A DNA stretch of 64,000 bases. Origin: Microstegium vimineum (lineage: Eukaryota; Streptophyta; Magnoliopsida; Poales; Poaceae). This document shows positions 20,966 to 31,457 of this stretch, one piece after another; the first letter of the stretch is position 1, and every line of letters starts with the position of its first letter. The position numbers were made by a program, and so were the translations under genes. Below the pieces are notes generated by a model, which searched no databases, had not been told where the DNA came from, and saw only the letters and a program-made list of their open reading frames with translations. The DNA lies in the NCBI GenBank assembly GCA_022036555.1, contig CM039141.1:6855773-6919772 (forward strand), given 5' to 3'.

Positions 20966-23317
20966 TCAAGGTACCGCGGGGCCTGGGCCCGAACGGGAAA
21001 AAACTTCTCGACGCTCCCTCTTGCGCTGGCGCGTGGTGAGGCGAGTCGAGGGTCCCCCGTAAATCATGTAGCAGTCGTGGATTTCAGGGAAGCCTCCTTT
21101 ATTGACATCGCCCCTGACGTGGGCGTAACAGGGCGGGTCTTCTTTGCCGTCGTCTCTCCTGAAGCCAGGAGGGACGAAGTGCTTTCGGAGCATGCGGCAG
21201 TCCTCGAGGCGGTGGTTGGCCGGCCCCATATGATAGGGGCAAGGCTCCTTCAGCATCTTATCGAAGACGCCCCCGTCGGGAGGGGGCCCTCGAGGCTTCC
21301 TCTTGTCTGCCGCAGCGACAAGGTCATCGGGCTTGTCGTCGTACTCGACGTTGGGCTCGACGTTGCGTCGGCCCGGTTGGTTCTTCTTCTTCTTCTTCCG
21401 GCCGCCGTTGCCGTCGTTGTTCCTTCTGGGCCCATTGTTTCTCTTGGGCCCATCGTCCGAGCCCCCGGGTTCGTCCGCCTTGCCCTTCCCCTTCCCTGGG
21501 GGAATCTGGAAGAAGGCGCCAACGGCTTCTTCGCCAACTGCGTAGTTGGCGATGACGTCCATGAGCTCGTTGGCGGTCTTGGGGCTGTTTCGCCCCAGCT
21601 CCCGCACCAACTCCCTGCAGGTTGTCCCGGCGATGAACGCCGTGATGACCTCGTGGTCGGAGATGTGGCTCAGCGCGGTGCGCTGCTTCGAGAATCGGCG
21701 GGTGAAGGCGCGGAGGGTCTCCCCTGGCTTCTGCTTGCAGCTGCGAAGGTCCCAGGGGTTGCCCGGCCGCTCGTAGGTGCCCTTGAAGTTGCCCTCGAAG
21801 ATCCGGACCAGGTCGGACCAGTCCTGGATCAAGTCCAGGGGTAGCTCCTCGAGCCACCTCCGAGCGGTGTCGGAGAGGAACAGTGGGAGTTGCCGAATGA
21901 TGACGTGGTCATTGTTGGCTCCACCCAGCTGGCATGCCAGCCTGAAGTCAGCAAGCCAGAGCTCTGGCTTGGTTTCGCCGTTGTACTTGACCAGGCTGGT
22001 GGGTGGTCGGAAACGTACGGGCAGGGAGGCCCGCCGGATGGTTCTGCCGAAGACTTGGGGCCCCGGCGGCTCCGGAGACCGGCATCGGTCTTCGTCGCTG
22101 TCGTAGCGCCCACCTCGGTGAGCGTTGTAGCCTCGAGCCTCGGCGTCGCCGTACCGACGTCGATTGTTCACCCGAGGGGGGAGGTCGTCGACGGGGCGTT
22201 CCGGAACCGGTCGTCGCTCGGCCTGGCCCTGGGGCGCCTTGTTCTGGTGGATGGAGACCTCCCAATTTTGTCGAGGGGGCGCTGCTTGTCGCTCGGAGGC
22301 AGCCCCTCGACGCCTCGAGGCTGAGCTCTCCGCCTGCTGCACGGCCGCAGTTTGGAGAAGCCCCTGGATTTCGTCCCTGATACGCCGTGCCTGGGGGGTC
22401 GATGGCGCCGGCATGCCGCCGAGCAGCATCGCGGCTGCTACGACATTTTGGCTGGCGCGGTTGAAGACTCGGGGTTCTGCGTTCCCCGCCTCGACGATCT
22501 GTCGGTGGACTTCCCGGGCCCGCTCGCGAGCTCCTCCACCCTGAGGACGCCCTCGATCCCGCTCGAGGGCGTGTTCGAGCTGCTGAAGACGCAGGGGCTC
22601 CTCCTCGAGCTTGCTGAGAAGGTCTCGGACCTGTGTAATCTGGACGTCGGGGGGTGGATCGGCTCTATCAGGGCTTGGGGGAATGGCATCTCGAGCTGGC
22701 GTGACGTTGGTCCCCCTTCCTTCTTCGGTGGTCGCGGTGTCATCGACATCCTCCAGAGGATCGGCTTGCTCATCGAGGTGGAAGCACTCTCGGGTGGAGT
22801 CGTAACCCTCGTCGGGGGAGTCCGAGTCGGGGTCGGCGTGGTAAAAGTGGGGGAAGAGCCTGCCCCTTTCTTCCTCCTCCAGGCGCCGCCGTAACGTGCC
22901 CCACGTACGGGGCAGTTCTGGCTCGCCTGGTGAAGTGCTGGTGACGGGATCGGCCGTCGCCCACGACGGAGTCCACGGAGACTTGTCGTATGTATGTATC
23001 TGCAGCCCTGCGAAAGCAGAGTAGAGTTCGGCACTGTTGCGGAGCCTGTATGGGAACGGGTCACGCGGTGGTGACGGGATCGAGGGTGTCGGAGAGGCCA
23101 CGGGAGCCTCCGGGGACGACGACGTGGCAGAGCCGAAGTCCCGCTCGGGGAGACGCCCGCCCCCGGCCCACAAGCGTGGGTCAAGCGGACCCCTAGGAGA
23201 AGGGGCCGTGTCGCCAACTGGGACCGAGAGAACGACACCCGGCGCCTCGGAATTCGCACGACGGCGAGCGCGTCGGAGCCGCTCGCGCCTCCTCCTGATC
23301 GCAGGCCAGAGTCGCAA
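20966..23317 (-). CDS. Gag of the Tat-lineage Gypsy element
   Basis: This is a single open frame of 783 residues. The N-terminal ~430 residues are low-complexity, acidic and proline-rich. The capsid-like Retrotrans_gag region spans about 440-600 (SLVKYNGETKPELWLADFRL; DTARRWLEELP; GETLRAFTRRFSKQR). A lysine-rich tract (KKKKKN, ~641-646) precedes a zinc-knuckle-like motif C-x2-H-x5-H-x4-C at 693-707. The ORF ends TGA at 20966-20968; pol continues in another frame. Gag would package element RNA. It is the only main ORF of the element without an obvious break. Confidence 0.88.
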   Translation of the reverse strand: MRLWPAIRRRRERLRRARRRANSEAPGVVLSVPVGDTAPSPRGPLDPRLWAGGGRLPERDFGSATSSSPEAPVASPTPSIPSPPRDPFPYRLRNSAELYSAFAGLQIHTYDKSPWTPSWATADPVTSTSPGEPELPRTWGTLRRRLEEEERGRLFPHFYHADPDSDSPDEGYDSTRECFHLDEQADPLEDVDDTATTEEGRGTNVTPARDAIPPSPDRADPPPDVQITQVRDLLSKLEEEPLRLQQLEHALERDRGRPQGGGARERAREVHRQIVEAGNAEPRVFNRASQNVVAAAMLLGGMPAPSTPQARRIRDEIQGLLQTAAVQQAESSASRRRGAASERQAAPPRQNWEVSIHQNKAPQGQAERRPVPERPVDDLPPRVNNRRRYGDAEARGYNAHRGGRYDSDEDRCRSPEPPGPQVFGRTIRRASLPVRFRPPTSLVKYNGETKPELWLADFRLACQLGGANNDHVIIRQLPLFLSDTARRWLEELPLDLIQDWSDLVRIFEGNFKGTYERPGNPWDLRSCKQKPGETLRAFTRRFSKQRTALSHISDHEVITAFIAGTTCRELVRELGRNSPKTANELMDVIANYAVGEEAVGAFFQIPPGKGKGKADEPGGSDDGPKRNNGPRRNNDGNGGRKKKKKNQPGRRNVEPNVEYDDKPDDLVAAADKRKPRGPPPDGGVFDKMLKEPCPYHMGPANHRLEDCRMLRKHFVPPGFRRDDGKEDPPCYAHVRGDVNKGGFPEIHDCYMIYGGPSTRLTTRQRKRERREVFSRSGPGPAVP

Positions 23318-23525
23318 GCGGAGGGACCGTCGCCTAATCCTTGCTGGCTCCGGCGTAGCGGAGCTGCTGACGTCTAGGCCACGGGTGGAGGGAAAGACTA
23401 TGAAGTCGCCCTATTCCGTGGAAACGAACCCTAGACTGCCGAACCAGATGACGGTGGTGAACGGGAACGGTGGGATGGTAGAATCCATCTGAGAGAGTAG
23501 TTCGGAGTTGATCGATACGCGAATC

Positions 23526-23543
23526 CCCCTACCTGGCGCGCCA
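23526..23543 (-). promoter_or_regulatory. Primer-binding site of the Gypsy element
   Basis: Two bases inside the 5' (right) LTR, the element's sense strand reads TGGCGCGCCAGGTAGGGG, the form expected for pairing with a tRNA 3' end terminating in CCA. The tRNA identity was not verified. Confidence 0.75.
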
Positions 23544-23545
23544 AC

Positions 23546-24882
23546 TGTCGGTGTTATGACCCGAGGGTCAAGACCACCAACGAGTAAATTTGTATATCGC
23601 GTGCTCCCTCTCTCAGACGTGATGCAAGATGGACACAAAGTTTATCCTGATTCGGGCAAAGAAGGCCCTACGTCCAGCGGGGGGAGGATGACTTGTATTA
23701 TCTCGCACCCAAAGCGTGCTTGCACAGGGGGGGTACATGCTGTGTTACACGAGGTTTGCCACCCGAGGGGTCGATCGATTGGCGGTGTGTGTGGAGCGTG
23801 GAGGTCAGAGCTGGAGTCTGAGGAGTGATCCAATCGTCCGACTCCTGGAGCGAAAGTGGGATCCCCTTTTCTCTACCTCGGCGTCCCCTTTTATAGACCA
23901 AGGGGAGGTCCGAGGGTACAGGGCCCTAACAGTGGCAGTATGGGGAGCGTATCCGCGACACAGTGTTGGCGGAGAGACGTTGAGCACTGTGGCGGCATGG
24001 CCTTCCCGTCCTTCTGGCGTCCCCGGTCGTGGCGGCAGTAGAAGTCGTCGCAGCACAGCGTCCGCAGGCGGGCACGAGTCCCATGGCTGAAGCGGGACGG
24101 GGTGGATGGGACGGCTTCCGTACTGGAGTTGTTGGAGAGAGGGGTCGAGCCCCCCGGTCGAGGGAGGGGTCGAGCCCTGCGTGGCTCTGTCGCGTTCCTG
24201 AAGTCGTCGTCGAGGGTCGTACTGTTCACTTTCCGAGGGATATTGTTGGAGTCCGTACTCGCGTAGTGGCGACAGTGGCGGCGCAGTTGACAGGAATCGG
24301 GGACCTGACGGGGAGTTGGCGGATTTGACAGCGGACGCGGGCGCCCATGTCGTTAGGTGGGTTCACTTTAACCCATGCTGGGAGCAGTTGGGTTAATCGA
24401 GCCCCTCGTCCGGGGGTCGTCCGCTCGACCCATGGTCGAGGTAGAGGTCGGGTAGAGGTCGGGGGGTCGATCGTTCGACCCCTCGTCCGTCCTTCGTTCG
24501 TCGAGGTGGAGCCGGGGGGTCGTTCGCCCGCCCCCTCGGTCCGTCATTTATCGTCGAGGTAGGAGCCGGGGGGTCGTTCGCATCGCCCCCTCGGTCCGTC
24601 ATTCGGCGTCGAGGTGGAGCCGGGGGGTCGTTCGCTCGCCCCCTCGGTCCGTCATTTTTCGTCGAGGTGGAGCCGGGGGGTCGTTCGTTTGCCCCCTCGG
24701 TCCGTCATTTTTCGTCGAGGTGGGCCGGCCCGCGACTCGTCGCCACAGCCGGTGTAGGGGGCCTTCGAGTGATGGGTCACGCCTTACCGAGTAGTGGGCT
24801 GATCCTTGCCTTAAAAACGGTTGCTATGTTTTAGCGTTAATTTATCGAAGGGTTTAGGGTACCCTTACCTTCGTACCCGACA
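23546..24882 (-). repeat. Right LTR (5' LTR of the Gypsy element)
   Basis: It begins TGTCGGTGTTATGA and ends CGTACCCGACA. It matches the left LTR with about 35 differences by eye, and carries the ~53-bp tandem array at 24499-24712. Confidence 0.95.
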
Positions 24883-25195
24883 GCATTGTTTCTAAAACGT
24901 TGGAAACCGTGTGAAATCTCAATTGAGAGCATTTTCTAGTTTTATTTTTTAGTGGAGATGAGAGAGAAAAGAAAAAAAAACATTAGTAACCGTATGAAAC
25001 TATGATTGAGAGAGACTCGTTTCATAATAAGTTTCAAACAATTAAAAAAGTGCAAGATAAAATAATGCATTGAGACTGACCTAGAGAAAGGAAGCCCACC
25101 AAAGCGGATCCCAGCCCGCGGGCGGCTGCCTGTCCCCAAATTTTCAAGCTCGCGCCTCCGCGTCCGAAATTTCAGACCCGTCTCGACAAGTCAGC

Positions 25196-25320
25196 GATCC
25201 GCGCCTCACTCCACGTCAGCGATCCGCGGCATCCTACCCCGCCTCCTCATCCCACTCGTCCATTCCCTCCGCATCGAACGGCAGCCACCGCCCTCCTCCC
25301 ACCGCTCGCCTCCTTTTAAA
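25196..25320 (+). promoter_or_regulatory. Histone H4 promoter: octamer/hexamer elements and TATA-like box
   Basis: Reverse-oriented octamers GATCCGCG lie at 25196-25203 and 25221-25228. The second is joined to the hexamer ACGTCA (25213-25218), giving CCACGTCAGCGATCCGCG at 25211-25228, the type I element of plant histone genes that drives S-phase expression. TTTTAAA at 25314-25320 is the likely TATA box. Confidence 0.85.
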
Positions 25321-25413
25321 CCCCAACCCGCACTTCCAAGCTCCACCAATCTCACCTGCAAGCAATCTACTCCTCCGAGGAAATCCACCACCCACCGGAG
25401 CGGAAGAAGAGCC

Positions 25414-25725
25414 ATGTCTGGGCGCGGCAAGGGCGGCAAGGGGTTGGGCAAGGGCGGGGCGAAGCGCCACCGGAAGGTGCTGCGCGACAACATCCAGGGC
25501 ATCACCAAGCCGGCGATCCGGCGGCTGGCGAGGAGGGGCGGCGTGAAGCGCATCTCGGGGCTCATCTACGAGGAGACCCGCGGCGTGCTAAAGATCTTCC
25601 TCGAGAACGTCATCCGCGACGCCGTCACCTACACCGAGCACGCCCGTCGCAAGACCGTCACCGCCATGGACGTCGTCTACGCGCTCAAGCGCCAGGGCCG
25701 CACCCTCTACGGCTTCGGTGGCTAG
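25414..25725 (+). CDS. Histone H4
   Basis: Intronless frame of 103 residues beginning [20 protein letters not shown], with the acetylated tail lysines and the fold sequences [19 protein letters not shown] and [18 protein letters not shown], ending YGFGG then TAG. Length and sequence are those of canonical plant H4, with no odd substitutions. H4 pairs with H3 in the nucleosome core. The start is the first ATG after a ~95-base leader from the TATA-like box. The type I promoter element upstream matches that of the H2B gene at 46982, suggesting common replication-linked control. Confidence 0.98.
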
Positions 25726-26378
25726 GCTGTGATGGGCCTCCCTCCCCCTTCTGCAGCTGCGACGTTGTCTGGCCGTGCCCACAAGTCTTGCGGTCAAGAA
25801 TGTTTCAGGAGCTCTTGGTAGTTCAGTTCGTCTCTGGCTGTAGTAGGTTTATAAGACTAGCAGGTTTATCTGAACCATGAAGCAGTAATGAAATTCTGTG
25901 CATTTGTTGGAAATCAAGCTTGTTGTGCAACCTGTCGCTCAGGTCGTCTTTTCTGTTATGTGAATCCTGTGGTTATTATAGTGGAAAACTGGTGCTCGTT
26001 TGTTCTTTGCAGCCTGCAAGTGAAAGCGTCAGGTTTGTTTGATTACAGATTTGCATATTTTGGTTCCCTAGTTCAGTATTGATTGTGACTTGTTTGCTCA
26101 AGCTCTCACCGCTCAGTATTGTTTTTTTATAAAGAAAAGCAGATGTAATTTTCACTCTAGTTTTTCCATGTTTCAGTATTAATGTGCCATATGAACTTAA
26201 TTTGAAGTTGGAGTCGTAGCAAAACTTCTGGTTCTGTGCGTGCCAGTAAGGGTTGGGAAGAATGTCTGGAAGGTGTCATACTGAAATGAATCATCCTTAG
26301 ACAAATTCTTTTCCTTTTCATGTGATGTCAATGAGAAAAAATGTGCCACATCAACAACAGCTTATTTCAAAATGAATC

Positions 26379-26381
<3 letters not shown>
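25726..26381. other. H4 3' region and intergenic DNA
   Basis: This is T-rich plant-type 3' UTR sequence, with candidate poly(A) context near 25880-25920 (GAAGCAGTAATGAAAT). No animal-type histone stem-loop is seen, as expected for plants. Nothing else is recognised up to the TA repeat. Confidence 0.5.

Positions 26382-26437
<56 letters not shown>
26382..26437. repeat. (AT)n microsatellite
   Basis: An uninterrupted run of about 28 AT dinucleotides. Confidence 0.97.
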
Positions 26438-26439
<2 letters not shown>

Positions 26440-27149
26440 AATCAATAACATGCATTTCGATTAATCTTTTCATAGATGTTCTAAGTATAAACAAAAAATC
26501 TGCTCCCGAAATAACTGAAGAGAACCACCATCCTTTAGATAGACAAAATTCAATAGACAGTACAATATTCCAATACACTTACTATGCAATAGACAGACAG
26601 ACACAAAGTAACATATGTATATCAACTGAATATATGTATTTGATGAAAAATATCAACTGAATATGAGATAGAAGTCTCAAGATTGCAAAGACAGTGAACT
26701 TCGGAGAAAATAATGCAAATACTCTAGAGACAAGGTACACTACAGACAAAAACCCTATCATTTCACAGTAGTTTTAATAACACAATAACAATTCACTAGT
26801 CCTGTCAAAGTATACATTTACACTGCTGCACAAGGGAAATATATATGAGCGTTTTACATAAGTGTCATTAAGAAAGATCACAATTACGCTGAAGCCATTA
26901 AAAAAGATAACCGCACACAGGTAACACCGGTCTAAATTTTCTTCCCTGAGATGTCATTCCCTTCGTGTGCCTTTGTTTTTAGCCGTCAAGTAGTCCTTAC
27001 ATGTGGGACGAGCAGCTGTAGCGGTCAATAGTACCGTCAAGTAGCCCTGGGCGCTCGTGGCGGGTATCCTCGCGTACGACGCGTCGGCGGGGCTCGACGC
27101 CGCCCGTGTCTCGCTCCGCACGCAGACACCTGCTGTCGGCGCGACCCGC

Positions 27150-27309
27150 GGGAGGTCCCACGCGGCGGATCGGCGCAAGCGCCGCTGACGCCAGGTGGGT
27201 GGGCTCCTCCCTGCGCAGCGCGGCGCGGGCCTCGGCCTACAGCCCGGCGAGCGTGACCAGGGCGTCCCGGAAGCTGCCGTGCGGGTCGGCGAGGCGGAGG
27301 AAGTCGTAG
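27150..27309 (-). pseudogene. Captured gene fragment of unknown origin inside the Pack-MULE
   Basis: On the minus strand one frame has strongly GC3-biased codons and reads RYDFLRLADPHGSFRDALVT then LAGL, a TAG, and AEARAALRREEPTHLASAAL. I do not recognise the parent gene. The TAG could be a mutated CAG. It lies head-to-head with the Rieske fragment. Confidence 0.45.
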
Positions 27310-27325
27310 CGCGGCCCGACTGTCG

Positions 27326-27820
27326 GTGTCCGCCGTGGCGGCCGAGAAGCCACGAACCGAGGAAGCGGCGCCGTCTCCCCCGTCCCCGTCCAAGACCGAG
27401 GCATTCGACTGGCTGGACCAGTGGTACCGGATCGCCCCCGTGTGCGACCTCGACCCGCGGGCACCGCACAACAAGATGGTGCTGGGGCTCAGCGTCGTGG
27501 CCTGGTACAACGACCGCGGCGCTGCCGACGAGTGGCGCGTTTTGGAGGACGCCTGCCCGCACCGCCTCGCGCCGCTCTCACAGGGCCAGATCGACGGCAA
27601 GGCCGCCTGCGTGCGCGCGCCACAGGTGGTGCTTCGACGGTGACGGCGCGTGCGCGTTCGTCCCCCAGGCCCCCGCCCCTCGGCCCGCCGGTGCACGAGA
27701 ACAGCAAGGCATGCGTGGCGTCGTACACCCGTACCCCTGCGTGGTGCAGAACAGGATCCTGTGGTTCTACCCGAGGACGGAGGCCGAGCACAGGGACGTG
27801 CTGCGGCGGAAGCAGCCCCT
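27326..27820 (+). pseudogene. Captured Rieske oxygenase fragment (PAO/PTC52-like)
   Basis: The frame reads TEAFDWLDQWYRIAPVCDLD, NKMVLGLSVVAWYNDRGAAD and EWRVLEDACPHRLAPLSQGQ, then shifts to WCFDGDGACAFVPQAPA, and further on to CVVQNRILWFYPRTEAE. This is the N-terminal Rieske region of the pheophorbide a oxygenase / PTC52 family of chloroplast-envelope oxygenases. The first half of the [2Fe-2S] ligand motif (CPH) is present. The second half (C-x2-H) is ruined: CVRAP replaces it and a frame change follows. No ATG starts the frame. Downstream exons, including the mononuclear iron domain, are absent. It is non-functional as an enzyme. Confidence 0.8.
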
Positions 27821-28337
27821 TTTTGCTTGTTCTGAATGCAGTAGACAACCTGATGCTCGGTTCTTTCGATCCATTCCACGGCTGCAAGAGAAGAGAGAAG
27901 GTTTGGGAGGATGACAAACGGACCTCAATGTAGGGTAAAATGGACATTTCATGTGTTTTTTTTGACACCGTGCGGACCGAATGACATCTCAGGGAAGAAA
28001 GTTTAGACCGGTGTTACCTCTGTGCGTCATCTTTTCTAATGACTTCGGTGTAATTACGATCTTTCTTAATGACACTCATGTAAAAGACTCAATATATATA
28101 GGGGCTACTCCGTAAAACATACTACAGATGATTGAAACAATAGCAAATTCCTATATACTCCGTATATAGTAAGGTCTTGACGATATTGAGCACTTCTCTT
28201 TTGTTGGTTCTGCATTTACTCTGTTTGCAGTGGATTTGCACCACTTGGCTGCCTCCACGCCTGCTGCTGCTGTGTTATGTGTAGGTACGGAGTACACAGT
28301 TCTGCTAATATATGCTACCGCCCCACCTGCATCCTTA

Positions 28338-28930
28338 GATCCAGCTCTCCGGCGGCCAGAAGCAGCACGAGATCCTCAAGAACCCGTCGCCGTCGGTCCT
28401 CCTCCTGGACGCCGAGTCCGAGAAGCACGCCCGCGCCATCGTGGTGATCGCGCACTGCCCGCCAACCATCCGGAACGCAGGATCGCCGAGACCGTACCGG
28501 CACGCACGAGAAGCTCATGGCGAACCCGGGCAGCGCTGATCCAGCTGCAGGAGGCTTCCCAGCTTCAGCACAAGCCGTCTTTCTTTGACAGCGCAAGCAT
28601 CACCAGGCCACTGTGTCTGTGTGAGGTATATATATTATATGTTGAGCATTTACCTCTTGTTGAACATATCAGATATATGTGCATGCGTTGCCACGAACTA
28701 ATGATCTTAACTTGTTTGCTCGGCAGTTTCAAGTACTCAATTGAGTTGTCGGGGCGGAACAGCATGGGTGCCGATCAGCAAGTTGGGCGCCGCCGGCGAG
28801 GCGCACGACGAGGCGTTGCGCAAGGGAAGAAATTATAGAAGCCCGTGTCGATGAAGAAGCTCGCGCCCGGATTGGTTCTTCGGCGTGCCATGTGGTGGAG
28901 CACCTCAGCTTCTTCGGCATCATGGCTCCG
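28338..28930 (+). pseudogene. ABCB (MDR-type) transporter fragment, degenerate, intron retained
   Basis: Pieces of NBD1, the linker and TMD2 of a B-class ABC transporter appear in order. They are IQLSGGQKQ (signature), ILKNPS, VLLLDAESEKHARAIVVIAH (Walker B to H-loop), IQLQEASQLQHKPSF, DSASITRPL, KYSIELSGRNSMGA, EAHDEALRKG, RPDWFFGV and VEHLSFFGIM. Residues expected between QKQ and ILKNPS, and between LLLD and AESEK (including the catalytic Glu), are missing. Most of TMD2 is gone. A GT...AG intron (about 28625-28735) is still present before FKYS, so this is not a processed copy. It belongs to a different ABCB subgroup from the fragment at 6590-7240. Confidence 0.75.
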
Positions 28931-29334
28931 GGACTGGTGCAGTGACATGTATGTTCTTGTTCGAGCAGCACAGTGCGGATGTCCAACCAAACTGCGCCAC
29001 GTGGAACAGAATCGGAGCCAAGCCAACACACGGTGTTGTGATCACATTAACGGGTCCACTAATCAGAATTCTCTGGACAAGCGCACCGTGCAGCTGGTGG
29101 TAGTCCGGGATTCGGAAAAAACCATCCGCTAGTTGGCCAGTTCTGATTCTGAATGTCTGGGCAAGAAATCTGATTTTAGCCCCAGCAACTGCTCACTCGG
29201 TACTACCACCTAGTTTATGGCTCCTATCAGGCGGAGCCACATTGATACCCAGCTTTTGTGTCAAAAAAATATTTAGTATACGTGAATCATACATATATAT
29301 GTATATGTTATACACTGAGTTTTATTCTATAGTA
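28931..29334. other. No recognised gene
   Basis: Moderately GC-rich sequence continuing from the ABCB fragment to the Stowaway MITE; it may include unrecognisable remains of the same gene. Confidence 0.3.
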
Positions 29335-29553
29335 CTTAATCCGTTCCAAATTATAGTTCGTTTGACTTTTTCCAATCTAAATTTGACCACTCGTCTTATT
29401 CAATATTTTGTGTAAAATATCATTTTTTTTGCGTGACTTACTTATTTAATAAATAGTCCACATGAATGACTTAAATTTGACTACGATTGTACAAATTTTT
29501 TGAATAAGACGAGAGGTCAAAGTTGGATTAAAAAAAAAGTGAAACGGAGGGAG
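29335..29553. mobile_element. Stowaway-like MITE
   Basis: The left end CTTAATCCGTTCCAAATTAT is degraded. The right end reads GAAACGGAGGGAG. TA dinucleotides at 29333-29334 and 29554-29555 form the Tc1/mariner-type duplication. The interior has inverted pieces such as CGTCTTATTCAA and TTGAATAAGACG. Confidence 0.8.
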
Positions 29554-31457
29554 TAAAAGTCAAAACGCCGCTCCATTCCGAGCGCCCCTGTATTGCAGTG
29601 GCCGGTAGCAGCACGTAGTTATAGGGTACTAGCTGTTAGCTTGCTAAGTAAACTAGCTGTTATCATATCGAGAATGTACATGTTTTTCACGGCTCCAAGC
29701 AAACTGACAGAACTATAAAAAAAAACCCATATGCTCCAGAACACATATGAAATCCAAAATATAGCATCATCACAGTGAATGTTGATACCCATGACATCGC
29801 CTTGCAAAGATAAGCGGCTAAGGCACTGAAACTTCAGTCGCAGTGGAGTCTCACATAGAGTGTAAGAAGAGTGCCCGACTTGGGTTTGGTGCGCCACACG
29901 CACGATAGTCTACTGCAGTAAAACAGTCAGCCATGAGAATAACATACTCTAAAAGCAAGACACCAAGGAAGCAGCTGCGGCAACAGCATCAGCAGCGCAG
30001 GTATCTGCCCTCGCCCAGTTCTTCAACCAGTACTTCTTTGCCTGGCCCCTCTTCCTGCTGGCACTATTCTCCTTGTCATTCTTCTTCTCAGAACTCTTCT
30101 GGTCCTGCTCTGATATGAGGCTCTTGTCCTGTTTTTTCTTTGGCAGGTAAATTTTGTAGGAACCATTTTTCAGGTTCCTAAGCTCGAGGACGCGCCTCTT
30201 CTGTTGTACCAAATCCATGAGCTCCCTGCAAGATATCATGAACCATTTATTGCAAGATCACCTGAACATAACGCAAGATCACCTGAACATAGCAACCGAG
30301 GCAGAACTTGGTGGTCCCTGTATAAAATTTATATCTAATTCTCAACTGTTTGAGTTGTGTGTATTTGGAAGGAAACTAATCCATTTTTTTGGAAGAACAA
30401 ACTAATTCAGTATCAGAAGAATACTTCTCTAGTGTTTGTGCAAATTTAGTCTCCAATCGGTCATCATACACATCATGATTTCTTATATTCATCAAAGTTA
30501 GCTCACAGTATATCAGGGATGTGGAACTTGCATAATTGAAATCGGGAAACACCACTGTTGTATATTCCTATTGCAACAAAAATTGTTTGTGTGAACAGCT
30601 TGCCATGTATCGGGCATTCTTTTAAGTTGCTGTCACTAGATGTACAAGGATATTTATAGATGTAACAGAATCAATCTGAAACTAACTTGCTACAATATTC
30701 AACAATAAGCAATTGGGAAAAATTTAGTGAAGTATCAATGAAATATCATCCTTGATCAACCATCCTTACGTGGAACCATATGAGCAGATTAACTTACAAA
30801 GCAAGTGTTTCAAACATAGTGCAGACAAATTCAACGCTGAAAGCCAGAAACCCAAATAGACTCACACCAACAATGTAGCACAATCTAAAAAGGATTCCAA
30901 ACATAGATGAGATCATATAGGAAATCACTGTCCTGTCCATGAGCATGTCTAAGCAGAGAATCAACCATAAAAGAATGCTTCATTGTCTTGAACGGCATTA
31001 TGGACATGATAAAAAAAGTCAAATGAAGACTTTGCTCGTAATATGCATTAGCTAACGGAATGTACATATAACATTATGATCTCCATTGAACCTACTCTAG
31101 TTATTGTTACAAAGACCTATTGAAATTACTAATATATGGAATGCTGTTAAACTAAATAGTTATGCAGATTCTTAGTAAAACAAGTATTAGAATCTAGCTA
31201 TAACACTTATCCGCATAAGCATGTATTTCCAAGGATAAAAGAGAAGTGTAATAAACTGGAAAATGGCATGTTTCTAGTCATTCATTTTTTTAGAAAAGGA
31301 AATATATTAATATCCCAGCCTCTGCATCGACTAATGCATTTATGGTTGTACACATCATAGGATACAAATGATGGGTAAACAATACCAGCCATTCTGAATT
31401 CTCAAACTCTCAACCAATATTGTACAGAAAGGAGTGCCAGAAGGGTTTATAGGGCAT

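Larger units (their letters stand above)
9336..24882 (-). mobile_element. Complete but dead Tat-lineage Ty3/gypsy LTR retrotransposon, 15.5 kb
   Basis: The element is bounded by two ~1.34-kb LTRs and an exact 5-bp target duplication GCATT (9331-9335 and 24883-24887). It lies in minus orientation: primer-binding site next to the right LTR, then gag, protease, RT, RNase H and integrase, then a long 3' region, then the left LTR. The pol order protease-RT-RNase H-integrase defines Ty3/gypsy. The long 3' region with an antisense gene is a feature of the grass Tat lineage (RIRE2/Grande/Cinful group). The proteins carry stops and frameshifts in protease, RT and pol junctions, so the copy is non-autonomous. 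By eye the LTRs differ at about 35 positions (~2.7%), which would put insertion at around one million years at a grass rate of 1.3e-8; this is a rough inference. Confidence 0.95.
9200..25081. repeat. Tourist-like MITE split by the Gypsy insertion
   Basis: The left piece, 9200-9335, begins GGTCAGTCTCAATG. The right piece, 24888-25081, ends CATTGAGACTGACC, its inverted repeat. The pieces are separated only by the 15.5-kb retrotransposon and its target duplication, so the MITE was there first. Rejoined, it would be about 330 bp. The flanks (TAA on the left, TAG on the right) are compatible with a decayed TAA duplication. Confidence 0.75.
26847..28090. mobile_element. Pack-MULE-like element, 1244 bp, 9-bp target duplication
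   Basis: The terminal inverted repeats are about 120 bases: left 26847-26967, starting GAGCGTTTTACATAAGTG; right 27970-28090, whose complement starts GAGTCTTTTACATGAGTG. An exact 9-bp duplication AATATATAT flanks them (26838-26846 and 28091-28099). Long TIRs and a 9-bp duplication identify a Mutator-like element. The interior has no transposase; it holds GC-rich gene fragments on both strands, the definition of a Pack-MULE. The duplication is AT-simple sequence, so it is slightly less decisive than usual, but the TIRs are clear. Confidence 0.88.

Noticed and set aside
21077..23492. Plus-strand frames opposite gag
   Set aside because: Shadows of the GC-rich gag coding sequence; no motif and no promoter.
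31288..31345. Possible LINE 3' tail on the minus strand (GATGCAGAGGCTGGGATA.. then CCTTTTCTAAAAAAAT)
   Set aside because: Only a short stretch is recognisable and no target duplication or coding part is seen; not strong enough to annotate.
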